From positions 9,123,729 through 9,187,728 of the forward strand of contig CM030841.1 in assembly GCA_018105865.1 (NCBI GenBank): a stretch of 64,000 nucleotides of DNA, read 5' to 3'. The notes under the pieces are model-generated. The model was not told the DNA's origin. It saw nothing but the letters and a program-made list of their open reading frames with translations, and did no database searches. Positions 30,029 through 42,802 of the stretch are shown piece after piece. This DNA comes from Metaphire vulgaris (lineage: Eukaryota; Annelida; Clitellata; Crassiclitellata; Megascolecidae). Each line of letters begins with the position of its first letter. The first letter of the stretch is position 1. A program made the position numbers and the translations under genes.

Positions 30029-30747
30029 AACTACCAAGAAGGACCGCTGTAACGAATATCTGACGAAGCAACCTGGAACGTTCTGACCATCTGGTGTCAT
30101 GGGAATTTCCATGGCTTCTTAATGGAATACAAACTGTATGGGTTATAAACCGTGTTATATAGGCTACCTATTAGACCCACACTGTATACTGCTTAAATAG
30201 CTTGTTATAACTGGTTAATGACGCTCGTTAATATTGGACCACAGCCCAGTAATAAACATAATATTATACAGCGGTAGGTCTATAACTGTGGCCGAAATCC
30301 TTACTACAGGCCTACATTCTATCCAGCGCAAATCTTGCTATCATCACCCATAAAAATACTTTGCTGCGACTGCCTACCTGGTTCTACAACCTTGACCACC
30401 ACGGACGACGGATTACGGACTATGGATTTTACCCAGATTGAGCGCTCGTGAATAAGCTGGTGCACTGCGCCAAGCTTTCGGCCAGCGCTATAGAAATTTC
30501 GCTTTTTACTTTACTTTTATTTTTACCGATGAGGTAAAACGTTTACGCTGTACGTTCAGGGCACAGGCACACGGGACAGAACAAGGCAGGGGAGAAAGGG
30601 ATTGAGGACGATGCAAAAGCGCAAAAGATAGAGTTGATTAGTACGCGTTCAGCTCACACGAGCGTTATTAAAGAAATTCACGAGATAACGTATAATAACT
30701 ATAATTAATTAATTATTATAGACGCCATCGATGGTGCTTAATCTTAC

Positions 30748-32227
30748 CAAAGCTCGAAGAGGCGATGTGTTTCAGCATTGCGATGTCCCTCTGCTGACGT
30801 CGACAGGAACTAGCGTTCGAGTCAAGTGCTATCGCCGACATTCGCACTTTTTTCATCAGGTTCACTCCGTCTGCACTGCGAAAAGTGTAGGTTCCACATG
30901 ACGGCCCACACCGACTGCAACCAACCATTTTAATATATTTTGTAGGGCTGGTAATGATTAAATTTTTTTGTTCGATTAATCGGAAAAAATTTTTAATCGA
31001 TTAACGATTAACCATTTTAGGGTTAAAATAAATATTTTGCTTAAATTTTTGACACCGTCGCTCTTATTACTCGCCATTTTTTTTAAACTAGATTTAAATT
31101 AAAATCTATGGTGTCGTTTCCGATAGAATAATAATACTATGTTATGCTAAAACCATTTTCCAACCAATTTTTAAAAAAGAAAATATAAAAATATTAAATT
31201 TTCAGAAAATTTAATCGATTAAAGAAAATTTAATCGATTAAAAATTTACGTCATTTTGGGTGCCCTAATATTTTGAGCGTTGCCCTCCTGACCATTTTTT
31301 AGGTATTCAGGGCAAAAATTTGGGGTGCAGGGAGCGTTGCCCTCCTGAATTTTAGGGGGAAAATTTTCGTGAATTAAAAAAAAATCACTGTGTTCTCAGT
31401 TGTTTTTATAATTTTATTACAATCACTGGTATGTACTATGTAGTATCGTAGGCCTATGTAGCATTTTCTATGGTCAAAAACCAATTTGCCTACTGCATAG
31501 GTATTTTTAAAAAATACTGCCTGCCTTGCAGTCGAAAGTCTTGCTCCCCGGAAAACAATGAAATGACGTCCATGGTCAGGGGTGGATACCATCCCATTAA
31601 TTTTCCCTTATTGCGTGCTTATCTTAATTAAAATGAATGTCAATAAGCTCAAACCTATCACTAACCCTAGGGTAACAGTGCATAAAATTGATACAATTTT
31701 GAGCATAGCATATAAGCCGTAGTTTAAGATAATTAGTTAATTGCATTTCGGTAACTGACCTACTGGCGACTAGAGTGATGAGATCACCACGACCATCGGC
31801 TTGAGGTTCGCTCTTTAGTTTCATGATGCACTGCAGAGGCCAACAGATGCAAGCCCCGTCATCATCATCATCAGCAGCAGCAGCGCCTGGGCGCTTTAGG
31901 CAGATTTCCGACGCGGTGACTATCATGTGATACCTTCCGTTCAGCGCTGCATCATCTGTTTTCTCCATCTTAACCAGAAACTTTGAATTCGATTTTTAAA
32001 AACAGAAAGCACATCTTCAATAAATATATATTGACTGATTTCACGATGGATTTGACTAATACAATAAATGTGAAATTCATCATTTAATTCTAATAAGTTA
32101 TAGTTTTAATAAGATAATTAATATTCTTACATTAATGTCAGTAAAAATATTAATAAAAAATCTAATTGTCAGCACAAAAGCGCAGCGGATAGTGATTAGC
32201 AGATTACGACTTAAAATCGGCATTTAG

Positions 32228-32264
<37 letters not shown>

Positions 32265-34323
32265 CATTGAGGGATACAATATTATCAACTGAAATATAAT
32301 TATTTTATTTATTTATTGACAATTTATATAGCGCAGTAGGCAAGGCTAAGGCCTACAACAAGAGCGCTTAACACAACAAGAATTATCCACTTTGTTTTTC
32401 CACACTTAGCTTTAATACGCACAGAGCTCCAATACCTGAAGGGGAAGGGGTTTGACCTTGAATGCTTTCTCTGTCAGGTGATGTTGACGAGGAATGACGT
32501 GGCATTTTTTTGCTCGTTTTGCGACCACCGCCGCTGTCGCTGTCGAGCACCGTGGGAGTGCTTCGATGAATGAATTCGTCCTTTCTGAGCGTCGAACGGA
32601 GGGGCAGCCTTCCCCGCCACGGGTCGACCGTTTGCCGGGTCGATGTCGTCAGAATGTTCCCGTCCCGTGTCGTAAACGCCGTCAGACGCAGAACCTTGTC
32701 GGCCATCAGCCTAACGACCACCATCCACTCCCGCATTTCGAGATCTGTCTTTGCGCCGAATATCACCGGAACAGTTCCTGCCCTGATCACGGAGAAACGA
32801 ATGTTCAGTGTTGTCAAGAAAACGCCAGAACATTTTAATAATACAAAATAATTATAGATGTAATCATTAATCGTCTAATCTTGCCTTCCCGATAACCTAA
32901 TAGGGACCTCAATAGCGGTCGTTTCAAGTCGATACCAATGTGGGTTCAAATTTAAGTTTTCTCATAGAGGAAAACAAAGAGAGAGAGACAGACAGACAGA
33001 CAAACAGACAGATTCAGGGCCGCCGAGAGGAAGGGGGCATGCGGAGAGGCAAAAAGGTCATCACTAGTTCTCGAGAGTTGAAACATCGTATCGTGAAATC
33101 AATGACAAGCAAAAAAGGTCATCATCAATTTTTAAGACTTGTCAGAGGCCCGTCGGACCTTCTGCGCAGAGGCCCGGAATTTCTCTCGGTGGGCCTGGAC
33201 AGATTTGCGAGGCTACTCGCTTAACAGGAAGAGCAATGGATTAAATTTCCTTAGAATTAAAATTTTCTTGCTGTGTCTGGTGTTTGTTTGCTTCTGATTA
33301 ATGGACATATCCTTAGACAGCTCTTGAAAACTCTTGGATTGGATGGAACTCGGCATAGAAAGGATAATAATGATTGGTTCTACAGTAACAAAGTAGCTTT
33401 GTGTGCAGTTCGCTCGCTTTTCAAAAGTACCATAATAAGTGCCTCTGTGAATACAATGTGAACGTACCTTAATTCTGTTTTAAATTTGGTCATTCAACAC
33501 AATTTTTAAGCTCAGATTCTTCATCAACTGTGATTTTTACAATTTTTTTTAAATTTTTTAAATTTAAAAAATATGTCATCAACTCAGTCATCATCATCAT
33601 CATCATCATCATCTCTGCCGTACCTGAAGGCGATGAACGCATGTGGAAAAGTTTTGGAATCTCTGTAGACGTCTACATGAACGACGTTCCTCAGGTTAAT
33701 GGAGTAGTGGCGCCGGTGGTCAGAGGCCGTTTCCTTCCACCCCCTCTCCGCCGAGGCGTTCGCCGCCGTTCTGCTGCTGTGAAGCTCCAACAGGGCGTCG
33801 CCATCTTGTGTCAGCATATCGCGCAGGACGAGGTGTCTTTTCTGCCACGCCTGGACAAAAACAGACTGACTATCTTCACCATCCGACCTGTTTCATCATC
33901 ATCATCATCGTCGTCATCATCATCATCGTCATCATCATCACCACCATCATCATCATCATCACCACCACCACCATCATCATCATCATCGTCGTCGTCGTCG
34001 TCATCATCATTGTCATCATCATCATCATCATCGGTATAGTCGTCGTCGTCGTCGTCATCAACCTGACTGATAGCAACGAATCTTCCTACTAAGCCTATAA
34101 TTACAAACGCACTAACATAGTCTTGGTGAAAAAGGTCGTCGCCTTCTACATCGTTACTCTGGCGCTTACAAATTATTTTGCGTCGGCAGCCAAGAGGTGC
34201 TTTGACCCTCAAAACCACGTCCGAACATTTAGAATTTATGGAAACACGTTAAAAAAATTTCGTCGACAGCCAAGGAGGTTTTAACCCCCCCCAACCGCCA
34301 CTGACTATTGGTCTACTGGGACC

Positions 34324-34384
<61 letters not shown>

Positions 34385-37300
34385 TAATAATTTTTTTTTT
34401 AATAGTAATAGTAATAATAGCAACACTTAATAATGACAATTAGGTGTAACTGAACCCGAATGTCGGCCTAAAATTTTCCATGATGTGAGACCGTATAACA
34501 GTCATTCAACAATTCCAGCGTCTCATTAAGCTCTAATTTGCTCTCTTTGGCTGCAGAAAGTGCGCAAATAGACATAATTATGCATAGGCCAATATATCAA
34601 AATTTGTGAGATGGCTTTAAAGTTGCTTATACTCTAATGGCCTAATTTTTTCCCAGTGGCGTAACGTGGAGGGATCACTTTGTAGACAGCCCCCGGGCCC
34701 CGGGAGAGGGTTGCCCCCAAGAGTGTTTTTGCTCGCTAGCACTATAACGGGTGTGACGACCTATCTTTTGCTCGTCAGCCACTGGAGGCCCCATATCAAC
34801 TTATCAAGGATGCCCCCGGGCCCACAAAAGTCACGCTACGCCACTGTTTTTGCCCCAGCAGGATCATCTGTAATTACAGTTCATTCATGAATGCCTGCTA
34901 CCATAGATACTCTGATAAGAAATAGTCAGCGTTCGTTTTAAACAAATCTGTTTGGAATATCTTAGCATAGATTTGTAGCCTACTCGAACCAAAAGGTGAC
35001 TCCCCATTTGAACGTGACTCGGTGGTCACCTCTCGCAAGATTAACGTTTGAAACCTGTGCGTGTAAGCGTAAACCTCGAATGAAGGCACCAATAAAGGTG
35101 ACCTTAGCTCCAATTGCAACTGATGTGTTGAAATGACATTAAATTTGTACCCGGATGCTGAATAGATCTGCATCCCCTGTTGCAGTCTGACTTCTGACTA
35201 GCCTTCTATCGTTTGACTAATCGTACTCAGCAACTGTTGTTTCAATCTGTCAAAAGACCGGTTAACAACCAGATAGGCCGCGTGCCATAGGACACGCAAA
35301 CACTGAAGAGACGCATAGAATAATAGTAATTATTCTTCTCAGCATTCACTTAAAATAATAACTGAATTTTTAAACCTCGCCTGCGTCGAAGAATCTGTAG
35401 TTACAACGACTGTATTGGAGTCTTTGATCATGGCTGGAATTAGGACCAGGGTGAGGCTGTAGATCTTTGGGGGCCTCGATTAAGTTTTGTTAGCGAGAAT
35501 CGGAAAATTGAAAAATAAGCAAAACTGATCGATTGAATTTGGTAAATTTACGCCAAGGCGGCGCGTAGTTGTGTAAGCCGTGTCGATTTATTATGGGAAA
35601 TTACATGCCCATTAATGGACAAAATGAGATGTCCTGAATTTTTCTGTAAGCTTATCTGCAGAAAGCTCATCGGTGGCAACTGTAAGCCCAGTGCTAACTC
35701 TCTACAGACCTGTAAGGTCGATTATAGCAGTGGTTCTCAGACCCCTTTGTCTCGCGGACCACTTTTGAGTGTAAAAAAATTTCGCGGACCACCTAAGAAA
35801 TATGAAACCAGCGTCTGCCGAAAAAGCTCGACAAGCAAAAGAACGTTATCGCCTATCAAAAAAGGATGACAAGCAAAAAAGACGTTATCCGTAATTTTTT
35901 GTTTTTTTCACAATATGCTGCGGACCAATAGACGCCCTCTCGCGGACCACTTTTGGTCCGCGGGCCACGAATTGAGAACCGCTGGATTATAGTGCATTAA
36001 AATAATAGAATATTTTCCGTACGGAGTGCAGAAGGACTATATAATGGTCTTTCCCTCTTTGTCAGCATCTAATTTGATTGGCTAATTAATTAGACCAGTT
36101 GTCTGAATGTTCTCAGTTTCGTTTCTAGAGGGTAGGGCAGGTAGGACAGATTCCCTGGGCTCCACTTGAAGGGGGCGCAAAAATTGTGTGATCTTGCTCT
36201 ACTCAGCGTAGACAGAGAAGAAGCGGAGAAAACTGACCATCAGGAAGACATCAGTAAAGGCAAGAAAAGTGCATTTTTTCAATCAATCAATCAATCAATC
36301 AAATAAATTTTTTTTCACAACATCTTGTTGGATATTCATACTAGCAGAGGAAACGAAAAACTTAACTATACTAAGCATGCATAACCATGTACTTGGTCTC
36401 AGCCTAGTTTATAAAGAGAAAAAATAATAAGAATAATAACAAACTAATAGTAAAGAAGAATAACATACAAGTATAATGTCTAGAGATATTTATCGTTGAG
36501 AAAAAAGGTTGGCCTAAGGGATTTAAATCCCGAAAAATTGACCAACCACATAATTTATAATCAAATAACACATAAAAGATGGAGACATTGAGTTATATGG
36601 GAGACTAAGAAGTAGTTGAGTTGGTTACAAAAATAAGTAATTTAAATACAAGTATATTTGCTGTACATTCGTTAGTACATTAGTTAGTACAATCGTTAGT
36701 ACATTCATTAGTACATTCGCTGCTGCAGTTAGTTAGTCACCTCGTAGTCGTCATCATCATCATTTTCAGTCATGCACGCTTTGGAATAGTCAAGCGAACT
36801 TGTTTTGCGATCGACAGAAGTCGTAAACACCGTTTAGTCACAGTTGAACTATGCAGTAATTGTGACCAACTAAATATAAATGTATCCTGAGTTTCGCTGG
36901 TGATTACTGCTCTGAACAGTAGAGTGGCGATGACGATAATATAATAGACCGTCGTAAGTGCCGACATGTAATTTAATGCGGTCTAATAGCCCCGCTAGTC
37001 TAACGGTGCCCTACAATGTAAAAAGAACTTTGAAATCTTGTCACGACACAGAAAGAATGCATGTTAAAAGTGACGCGCAAAATTAAGTGTCAACTATCTC
37101 AGTGTTGTACGCGCCTCGCAATAGAACTTATCGGGAATGAATCTGAAGCCTCAACGCTAATGGAAAATTTCTAACTGCAGCGAAGACCACGTACGTAGAA
37201 AGATCCCCACTAAGGCAGTTTTTTTCTTTACAACGTCCGTCATCCAAGTTCTTTACGTTGTCATATTAATGGGTTTGGAAAGTATACATGTTGCTGTAAT

Positions 37301-38769
37301 GTGTCAATAAATATGCGAAGAAGCCACTGTATTTTGCTGAGTGCATTGCTAGAATTTGTCTGAAGGCAGCGGCTGGCTGGATGGGCAGTGCTAATGGCTG
37401 TACTGTGTAAAGTTTGTGCTTAGTTAATTAGTTTATTATTAGTTTGATTTTATTTGGTTTTTGTTCAGTTGATTTGTGTTTTCCCTTGTTTGTGTACTAT
37501 TTTTATGCTGTGCTTGTCACCAATAAAGATTATAATTATTAATTAATGCACGGTACGTAAAGATTTTCTCGCGAATTCTTTCTTTTCTTAATCTCTGGTT
37601 TAGAAAGAAAAGAAAATAGGGAAAAGCTAACATGGACGTAATGGCATGCAGTTTCAACAACAACAACAAACAACAACAACAACAGTGGTTCTCACACAGG
37701 GCAGTCCCTGCTGAACCACTTTAAGCCTTGTTATATTATATATTATATTCAAGTCCGTATTGTTTGGATCCCAGAGTGGATGATTCTTTATTCTTAGCCA
37801 GTGTTGAATGTCGCTATCGAAAGGAAACTTTTCTGTCATGCAATCCGTCAAAAACTGTTTAAAATGGAAAAATCGTTAGTAATCTTGCTCAAACAGTGAT
37901 TTAGACGATCGTGAAATATATAAGGGGGAGAAACGTTGAATAGTAAAAGTTCGTCTAATGAGTAACTAGTCTACTAAGTCTAATCAGTTTGTTGTAAACA
38001 GAGGAAGAGGAGTTGGATTCTCCCAAACTGAAATTCGCCTTCGCAACATCGCTTTATGCCGAATCTATTTTTCCGGGTCTGGGATCTTCTCTCTAAATAA
38101 ACTTTACAAGTACTGTAAATGCACACGAAATCATGATTTATTACTGAAAGTTCCATCGTAATCGGATCTACTGAAGCCATAAAATTCAAGTCTGCTTCTA
38201 ATCAAAATGCGGATGTGTAGTAAGAAGAGGAACAAGAGATGTGCTTAATGAAGTCGGTCAACAGAACAGGTCCGGGTTAATGGATAGTTGGACTAAAGCA
38301 TTTAGGAAAATTTCAGTGAGACTTTGACTGTTGCTGTCTGATTTTCTTGGAAAGATATATATTCCGAATGCTATTAGACCTATACTGGATGTTAAGTGAA
38401 TCATCTTGCCAGAATATAGGCGTAGTACTGGAGGACAGGCAAGCAAACCAGTCTGAATGACCAGTGACATCAGACATCAGGACGCCGCAATGCAGTTTCA
38501 GAATAAAGCCAGTAGACCTAAAGCAGTTTGTCACTTGACTGGCCCTGTGTGTGTCAATTGAGGCTGCAAACCATATTGTGTAGTGGTCGGGTTTTCAAAA
38601 AGCAGTGGAGGTAAAAGTACCCGTACCCCAAAGTTTTCTACCTCAAGTGGAAACTGGATAGGAATCAGATCGCCAAACATTAAAATTTCCTATCTTCATG
38701 TCCAATGGCTTACTGATTAAGAATACGCAGCGTCAAGATGAAAGATGTTAAAAAATAATTGTTGTTGTT

Positions 38770-38800
<31 letters not shown>

Positions 38801-39716
38801 AAGAGTACTTCAGCCGGGAAGATCACATTTCTGTCTCAAAACCATGTATTGAAAAATGTTGTCCTATTTGATTTAGCTGTAAATGAGTGCGCGAGGCGCT
38901 TAGTAGGCGGAAAAGAAAATTAATATTCGAATGCTTTCTTTCGTTAGACATTTGCCATCAAACTTAAAAGGAGGCTTTCAAAACCACGGACTTAGTCGAC
39001 TTTCACAGATATGATCTCTACAGAAATTTAGCTAAAATTGTCTTTAAAAACGTTATCCACTTAAATGTATTTGGAAGCCTTTCCATCACTTAGACCAGCG
39101 GTTCTCGAACTTCTTTTTAAATGTACCTCCAAGCAAACAAGTGAACTATCTGCGCATACTCCTAGGCACGTAACCATACAACACTTTGAAATAATCTGTT
39201 AGTTTTACAGTTTGTCTTTGAGTGGTTTTTATATTGGCATTTAAATACATTTTGGGGATCACCACGTTTTCTTTTTAAAAAAGTGCGACGACCTTTTTGC
39301 CCGCCCCGCATATATTATGACCCTGTTTTCGCCCAAATTCTCGTATGATACTTATTGACTGCCACCCTTCCCACCAAACTTTAGATCATCATCTTTTTCC
39401 TACTGTTTTCTTTAATTTGTAAACAAAGCCTTATTTTCTTCGCGGCGTACCCCTTTGCAACAGCTCGCGTACCCATAGGGGTAGGCGGTACTAGGCGTAC
39501 CACCGCTCGGGTACCGCTGACTTGGAAAGAAAAGTCTCTGTTGCCGTCCGACCAAATTAATTAAATACGAACCTTGAAGCGAAGCTTGACCGGGTTGCTT
39601 GCCGGAGGTCTTTTGACGTAAAGACAACCTCTCTTCACAACATCCGAATTCGTCGCCTGAATCAGTGGACCGGGCGAAGAGTTGGCCGAAGAGAGACTCA
39701 GAAGCATCGAATGCAT
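30748..39716 (-). CDS. DOK/IRS-like adaptor with PH and PTB domains, five exons found, 3' end missing
   Basis: Exons in transcript order: 39573-39716, 33624-33850, 32457-32782, 31760-31980, 30748-30914. Such adaptors bind membrane phosphoinositides through PH and tyrosine-phosphorylated receptors through PTB. The PH domain starts in exon 1 (VVKRGCLYVKRPP), continues AWQKRHLVLRD and HYSINLRNVVHVDVYRD, and ends with FGAKTDLEMREWMVVV; its C-terminal helix Trp is about residue 143. A basic Ser-rich linker follows. The PTB reads FLVKMEKTDDAALNGRYHMI, WPLQCIMKLKS and SSRCGPSCGTYTFRSADG, which matches the DOK/IRS PTB pattern. Exons 1 to 3 and 4 to 5 join in phase. Exons 3 and 4 do not (phase 1 to 0), so a small exon or a different splice site is missing. 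The protein continues after 30748. The first ATG is at 39716, with another at 39707. Which DOK or IRS relative this is cannot be decided. Confidence 0.75.
30942..31268. mobile_element. Possible TIR element with AATCGATTAA repeats
   Basis: It begins TAGGGCTGGTAATG and ends TGGGTGCCCTAA, with several TTAATCGATTAA boxes inside. This resembles hAT-derived MITEs that start AGGGCTG. The target duplication is unclear. It lies in an intron of the PH-PTB gene. Confidence 0.4.
32228..32262. repeat. (TA)n microsatellite
   Basis: A short perfect TA run in an intron of the PH-PTB gene. Confidence 0.95.
32295..32375 (-). repeat. LINE 3' tail fragment
   Basis: TTGACAATTTATATAGCGCA followed by CAAGGCTAAGGCCTACAACA recurs at 61048-61104, where it abuts a reverse transcriptase tail. 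This is therefore the truncated 3' end of the same LINE family. Confidence 0.7.
33015..33197. mobile_element. hAT-like MITE, GGGCCGCCGAGAGG family, perfect 8-bp target duplication
   Basis: The ends are CAGGGCCGCCGAGAGG and TCTCTCGGTGGGCCTG. GACAGATT flanks both sides. Inside, CAAAAAGGTCATC and TGACAAGCAAAAAAGGTC are the module in reverse orientation, about 55 bp apart. Confidence 0.9.
33893..34060. repeat. (CAT/CGT)n microsatellite block
   Basis: CAT, CGT and CAC triplets just upstream (in transcript sense) of the second PH exon. A second short CAT run at 33589-33612 lies just inside that exon's 5' splice site intron. The poly-Asp and poly-Ser frames are artefacts. Confidence 0.95.
34326..34392. 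repeat. (TAA)n microsatellite
   Basis: An ATA/TAA run in intron 1 of the PH-PTB gene. Confidence 0.95.
34654..34846. mobile_element. hAT-like MITE, GGCGTAACG family
   Basis: The ends are CAGTGGCGTAACGTGG and TCACGCTACGCCACTG. The flanks TTTTTCCC and TTTTTGCC form a near-perfect 8-bp duplication. Inside are TTTTTGCTCGCTAGC and TTTTGCTCGTCAGC. A sister copy lies at 63014-63227. Confidence 0.88.
35728..35984. mobile_element. hAT-like MITE, GGTTCTCA family, perfect 8-bp target duplication
   Basis: The ends are CAGTGGTTCTCAGACC and GAATTGAGAACCGCTG, with GATTATAG on both sides. Two reverse-orientation modules (GACAAGCAAAAGAACG and GACAAGCAAAAAAGACG) lie near 35825 and 35864. Confidence 0.93.
36280..36420 (+). 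repeat. Interspersed repeat with (CAAT)n head
   Basis: A CAATCAATCAAT run is followed by CACAACATCTTGTTGGATA and AAAAACTTAACTATACT. The same arrangement occurs at 52866-52960, so this is the terminus of a dispersed family. Confidence 0.6.
37684..37745. repeat. Short copy of the GTGGTTCTCACACAGGG family
   Basis: CAGTGGTTCTCACACAGGGC is followed after 11 bp by GAACCACTTTAA and a TA-rich tail. It matches 59190-59440 except that the latter carries a 198-bp insertion, so this copy shows the empty arrangement. Confidence 0.7.
39096..39519. mobile_element. hAT-like MITE, GGTTCTCGAAC family
   Basis: The ends CAGCGGTTCTCGAACTT and GCTCGGGTACCGCTG match imperfectly, and the flanks ACTTAGAC and ACTTGGAA agree at five of eight bases. 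A degraded CGACGACCTTTTTGC module lies near 39286. It sits just downstream of exon 1 of the PH-PTB gene. Confidence 0.6.
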
Positions 39717-39769
39717 CGGAGCCGAACGAAGAACCTTTGGCAGTTCAAAAGTTACCGTCAACCACCGTC

Positions 39770-39940
39770 AACCACTATACTGCGTTATCGAAAATCCCGT
39801 TTCTTAACCAGGGCAACAAAAATGCAGTCAAATTCCGTCGAAGTTATTTTATGACCGAGAGACGCCAGGCGTTTGACGAACTGAAGTTGCTGCTAACCAA
39901 GCTACCTTCAACTTTGAATTATGCAGACGACTGATCTCAA
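39770..39940 (+). pseudogene. Possible Ty3/Gypsy polymerase fragment
   Basis: The frame ends TERRQAFDELKLLLTKLPST then LNYADD-stop. This resembles the xxAFxxLKxxLTxxPxLxYxD motif at the RT-RNase H junction of Gypsy elements. The fragment is short and has no neighbouring pol sequence. Confidence 0.4.
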
Positions 39941-40625
39941 GTTTAGAATGTCGCTAGAGACAACATCACCTACTAGTTCTACCACAATAACGCAATAGTA
40001 GCATCCACTCTGCTGAGTTTTCAGGTATTAGACGACAGTGAACAAGCGATTCGCATCCTATTTAGGCTGGCTTTAGACTACGTCACAAGAAGCTTTCACC
40101 AGGGACCTATTTCGGCGAATTCAGTCGAAGTGAGCGAATTCGCTCAGCGAATGAGTCACTGAGAGTGCTCGCTCGAGTGCCTGCTGCTCACTTTGTGGTA
40201 AATGAATTAAACACGGGCAATTTGACATCTGCGACGTACGATTGGCAGGCCTATCTATAACAGCGCTAAACTAATCGTTTAAGGCAATTTAAGGAAAGAC
40301 TTACAGTAAAACAACGGCAAATGGACTTTAGGTGGAAAAGAGTTTCAAGCAATAGATATGAAGACGAGTTTAGGCTTAGTCAGAGTTCTATATGGTAGCT
40401 TGTTAGGATTAGTCAGAGTGGAAAGTCTTAAGTAAGATGATCAATCGAATTATAGTCATTAGTCATTCGCTTGGATATTGTGGTTAAATATTTGGATGGG
40501 TTCTTCCATCCTCCTCCGCTTCATCTCCAGCCCTCTCCTCCCCCAATGCTTCATATGAGAATTGTGTACTAGACTTAAAATATTATTTTAAGATAGTATC
40601 GATGCATTTCACTAATTGTTAAGCT

Positions 40626-40768
40626 CATGGACGTCCGCAGACATTTTTCCAGGGGGGTGCAACACAAGGTCTTGTGGCGAAAGAAACAAGCAATTTTACT
40701 TTTTTCATGACCACAATTTTTCCAGGGGGTGCAATTGCAACCCTTGCACCCCCTTCCGGATGCCCTTG
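40626..40768. mobile_element. Small TIR element, GGACGTCCGCAGA family
   Basis: CATGGACGTCCGCAGACATT and CTTCCGGATGCCCTTG form diverged termini. The interior (GGGGGTGCAAC, TTTTTTCATGACC) matches 60208-60355 in inverse orientation. Confidence 0.65.
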
Positions 40769-42099
40769 GTTAATTAAGTTATATTCATATGAACATATCT
40801 AGGTTTGATCAGCGGCTGGCTATTACAAAGGAATCGGAGTTGTAGTACGAACTCATTAATATAATTTGTGTTCTCCTGAGTAGCCTCGCTAGCTTGCATG
40901 TATCGCTTGCCTATGACCTCATGGCTAAACGGGCGATAACTGTTTACAGTAGAGTTAGAATTAAATACACTGTCTTAGTCTTACGATTGCCTTGGTCGCA
41001 GAGGCTTAGTGATCGCTGGACAGTCAACATCGTTAAAGTTTATTATATCGGTCTTAAATTAATTAAATAGGACAATAGTTATATTATAGGACTGTAAGCG
41101 GATGAGATTACCTTTCTATATTACCATTCTATTTGTCAATTTGTCTATCTGTCTATCTAATTATCAATCCATCCCTCTATTCATCCGAGACTTCATCAAC
41201 ATAATATTCATGCCTCAATACATCTGTAGTAAATAAATAATCGAATAAATACTTAAATAAATTAAATTGGTTCCGTATACTGATTAGATTCATTAGAAAG
41301 TCGTCAAACAAGTATTTCTATGATTACAAATTCGAAAAGAAAAAGTCGTAAACAAACTATGACATAGTGTTGGAGTATTCTAGGGAATCTGTCTCAGTAA
41401 ATAGCCATAATAGCCAGTTGGTAACGGTTTTTGCTGCTGCATCTACATCGAAGTGCTGTTGAACAGCTCGTTGTATAAATTTTGATATCACACAGAAGCA
41501 GCTTGCTCGTGCGCAGCCAGAGAGGCCCAATGCATGGCTGAAGTTAACATTGGCCCTTGTCCTGATCGTGCACGGAAGTCGCATAAGGACATTAATGGCC
41601 GTAAACACGAGTATCAAACACAGTTCTGAATTATAAAGGAGCTGACTTGCCCTCTATTTATAATTATTAATAATACACATAAAATAAAATATAATTATAA
41701 TAAACGCAATAAAGATTACTTCCAGTGATAGTGTCATATGTACAGATGTAGCCTACAACCAGCGTATATCATGGCAGCTGTAATACTGCCGTTAGCAATT
41801 GCGTATAGCAGCTCTCCTGCTATCGTTTAGCAATCGTGCGTTTATTTAGTGTGTTTATTTAACTATGCAATTTTAAGAAATACATGATTACCATTTAAGC
41901 CAAATCTGTCAAGAAGTTGCAAGAGACTGGCTAAACGTATTCGCATATATAGGCCTATATTTATTACAAATTAAGTTTATAAAATAAAATAAAATAATAG
42001 AAAACTAAGTTTATAAGCAGACGTCGCATATATTGCTAGGTTCTACGTGATCATGACAATTCCACTCTATTTATATAGATTATAGAGCAACATGTGCAT

Positions 42100-42582
42100 T
42101 TAATATAATTCGTATCGGAACTTGCAGATAACAAGATAGGTTGTGAGCAGAGCTAGCCCCGCGAACAGAAACCGCGACAACGAAGAGCGATCTTGATCAT
42201 CATCACGTGGTTGTTTTTGGTGAATCTGAAATGCTTTCACAATTCGACTTTTATTCGTGAGAATTGTCTCTCGCGCCTGGGGCCAGGCCCCTGGACCACG
42301 GAGACGATATTGGTTCGGAATGCATTGACCGAAGAATAAGGACATCGCCAAACGCGGATCAGACACCAGGAGTCCAACTACAAACGCAAACGCGATTACA
42401 GCTAATACTTAAATATCCCAAAAACATAATTATCTAGCATTTTGCCCGTCAAAAATGACAGGGGCTTGACGTAGCCTCATCGTCAAGCTCCGCCCATTAT
42501 GAAATTACGCTGCCTAGCAACGTTTATAAAATGACAACAGTGCCTCATCCAATGAGGACAGCGTTACGAGACAGACAATAGG

Positions 42583-42635
<53 letters not shown>

Positions 42636-42765
42636 TATATAATATATATACACTATAGGCCTAATGTGATCCAAAAAATACTGAAAACTAGCAGCGATCA
42701 TCTTTACAATTCTTTACACTGAATACATTTGAATCAACGGTGTGTGTCATTCACAGAATACGTAT

Positions 42766-42802
<37 letters not shown>

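Larger units (their letters stand above)
23333..30747. other. No confident gene: 3' flank of CEPT1-like and intergenic repeats
   Basis: After the stop the sequence is AT-rich. Near 23930 and 25010 two copies of a CACCTAAGAATAAG to GATTTTACTTACTTA tail look like LINE 3' ends. From 25.7 kb on it is dominated by small TIR elements, TTA, TA and CAT microsatellites and a GC-richer patch around 26.9-27.1 kb. Last exons of the PH-PTB gene may lie here but were not found. Confidence 0.6.

Noticed and set aside
33273..33461. 62-residue plus-strand frame
   Set aside because: Antisense within an intron of the PH-PTB gene; unrecognised and too short to support.
41357..41617. 86-residue minus-strand frame
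   Set aside because: No family resemblance, no splice partners; lies downstream of the FMO stop.
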